Source of the DNA: an uncultured Eubacterium sp.
GTDB lineage: Bacteria > Bacillota > Clostridia > Lachnospirales > Lachnospiraceae
Length of the DNA: 6,663 bases
Assembly (NCBI GenBank): GCA_934317205.1
Contig: CAKREL010000111.1
Coordinates: forward strand, 1 to 6,663
Direction: 5' to 3'
Below the pieces are notes generated by a model that saw nothing but the letters and a program-made list of their open reading frames with translations, was not told the DNA's origin and made no database searches. The position numbers and the translations under genes are program-made. Positions 6,344-6,663 of this stretch are shown piece after piece; the first letter of the stretch is position 1; every line of letters starts with the position of its first letter.

Positions 6344-6663
6344 ATGGAAAAGCTGAATGTCGGAATTGCAGATGATAATGAACTTATGGTTCATCTGTTG
6401 TCAGATATTGTGGCACGAGATGACGAATTACAGGTAGTAGGAACTGCATGTAATGGTGAAGAAGCGTATGAAATGATTAAAACAAAGGAGCCGGATGTCG
6501 TTTTATTGGATATTGTAATGCCAAAATTAGACGGTCTGGGCGTAATTGACAAAGTAAAGAAGGATAAAACTTTGAAAAAGCCGCCAACTTTTATCATGGT
6601 CAGCGCAATTGGACAGGAACGTGTAACCGAAGATGCATTCAAGCTTGGTGCGGACTATTACAT
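6344..6663 (+). CDS. spo0A: Sporulation master regulator Spo0A, receiver domain only (3'-truncated by the window edge)
   Basis: Spo0A is the phosphorelay response regulator that commits clostridia and bacilli to sporulation. The visible 106 residues are a receiver domain: acidic pocket Asp10-Asp11, phosphoacceptor Asp56 in LLDIVMPKLDG, and Ser87 at the switch position in a VSAIGQERVTEDAFKLGADYY stretch. The AIGQE-type sequence after the switch residue, the MEKLNV start and the LDIxMPxLDGL motif are characteristic of Spo0A among response regulators. The DNA-binding half, the conserved receiver Lys and the stop lie beyond the right edge, so the family call rests on the receiver alone. The start is fixed by AGGAGG (6333-6338) five bases before the ATG. 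It is divergent from the ATPase gene, with 260 bases between the two starts. Confidence 0.87.
   Translation, partial: MEKLNVGIADDNELMVHLLSDIVARDDELQVVGTACNGEEAYEMIKTKEPDVVLLDIVMPKLDGLGVIDKVKKDKTLKKPPTFIMVSAIGQERVTEDAFKLGADYY

Noticed and set aside
6391..6642. 83-codon minus-strand open frame opposite spo0A
   Set aside because: It is antisense to the conserved receiver domain and has no own signals.

Overview
The window reads as chromosomal DNA of an anaerobic, spore-forming low-GC Firmicute, most likely a gut Lachnospiraceae-type clostridium. The grounds are a Spo0A gene with AGGAGG-type ribosome binding sites, A/T-rich intergenic spacers, and a selD-yedF selenium pair of the kind common in that group. 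The assignment to a group is inferred from protein character and was not searched.

Left part, plus strand: the 3' three quarters of selD (selenophosphate synthetase, cut by the left edge) are followed after a gap of about 120 bases by yedF, a TusA-like plus DsrE-like protein of selenium metabolism. Together they point to labile selenium handling. Convergent to them, on the minus strand, lies a maltose/galactoside-type sugar O-acetyltransferase.

Middle part, minus strand, in order of transcription: a large zinc/cadmium/lead P1B-type ATPase with a very His/Cys-rich N terminus (6083 to 3720), an ArsR/SmtB-family metal sensor with an intact alpha5 zinc-type site (3567 to 3259), an EamA-type ten-helix transporter (3231 to 2287), a hairpin terminator, then the acetyltransferase (2197 to 1628). 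The ATPase has a good sigma-A promoter whose -10 lies inside a 36-base near-perfect dyad. That dyad resolves into two overlapping TGA-N8-TCA operators of the SmtB/CzrA type. The sensor gene has its own promoter between the ATPase stop and a long hairpin. The picture is a metal-efflux module in which the sensor probably represses the ATPase from a separate transcription unit shared with the transporter.

Right part, plus strand: a 260-base A/T-rich divergent region separates the ATPase from spo0A, of which only the receiver domain is in the window. Upstream of spo0A are a perfect TATAAT, two tandem 0A-box-like heptamers and a small dyad, which suggest autoregulation.

No RNA gene, insertion sequence, phage gene or CRISPR array was seen. 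I do not see a wholly new system. The best leads are the double operator, the hairpin placed at the predicted start of the sensor transcript, and the unusual spacing of the spo0A promoter elements.
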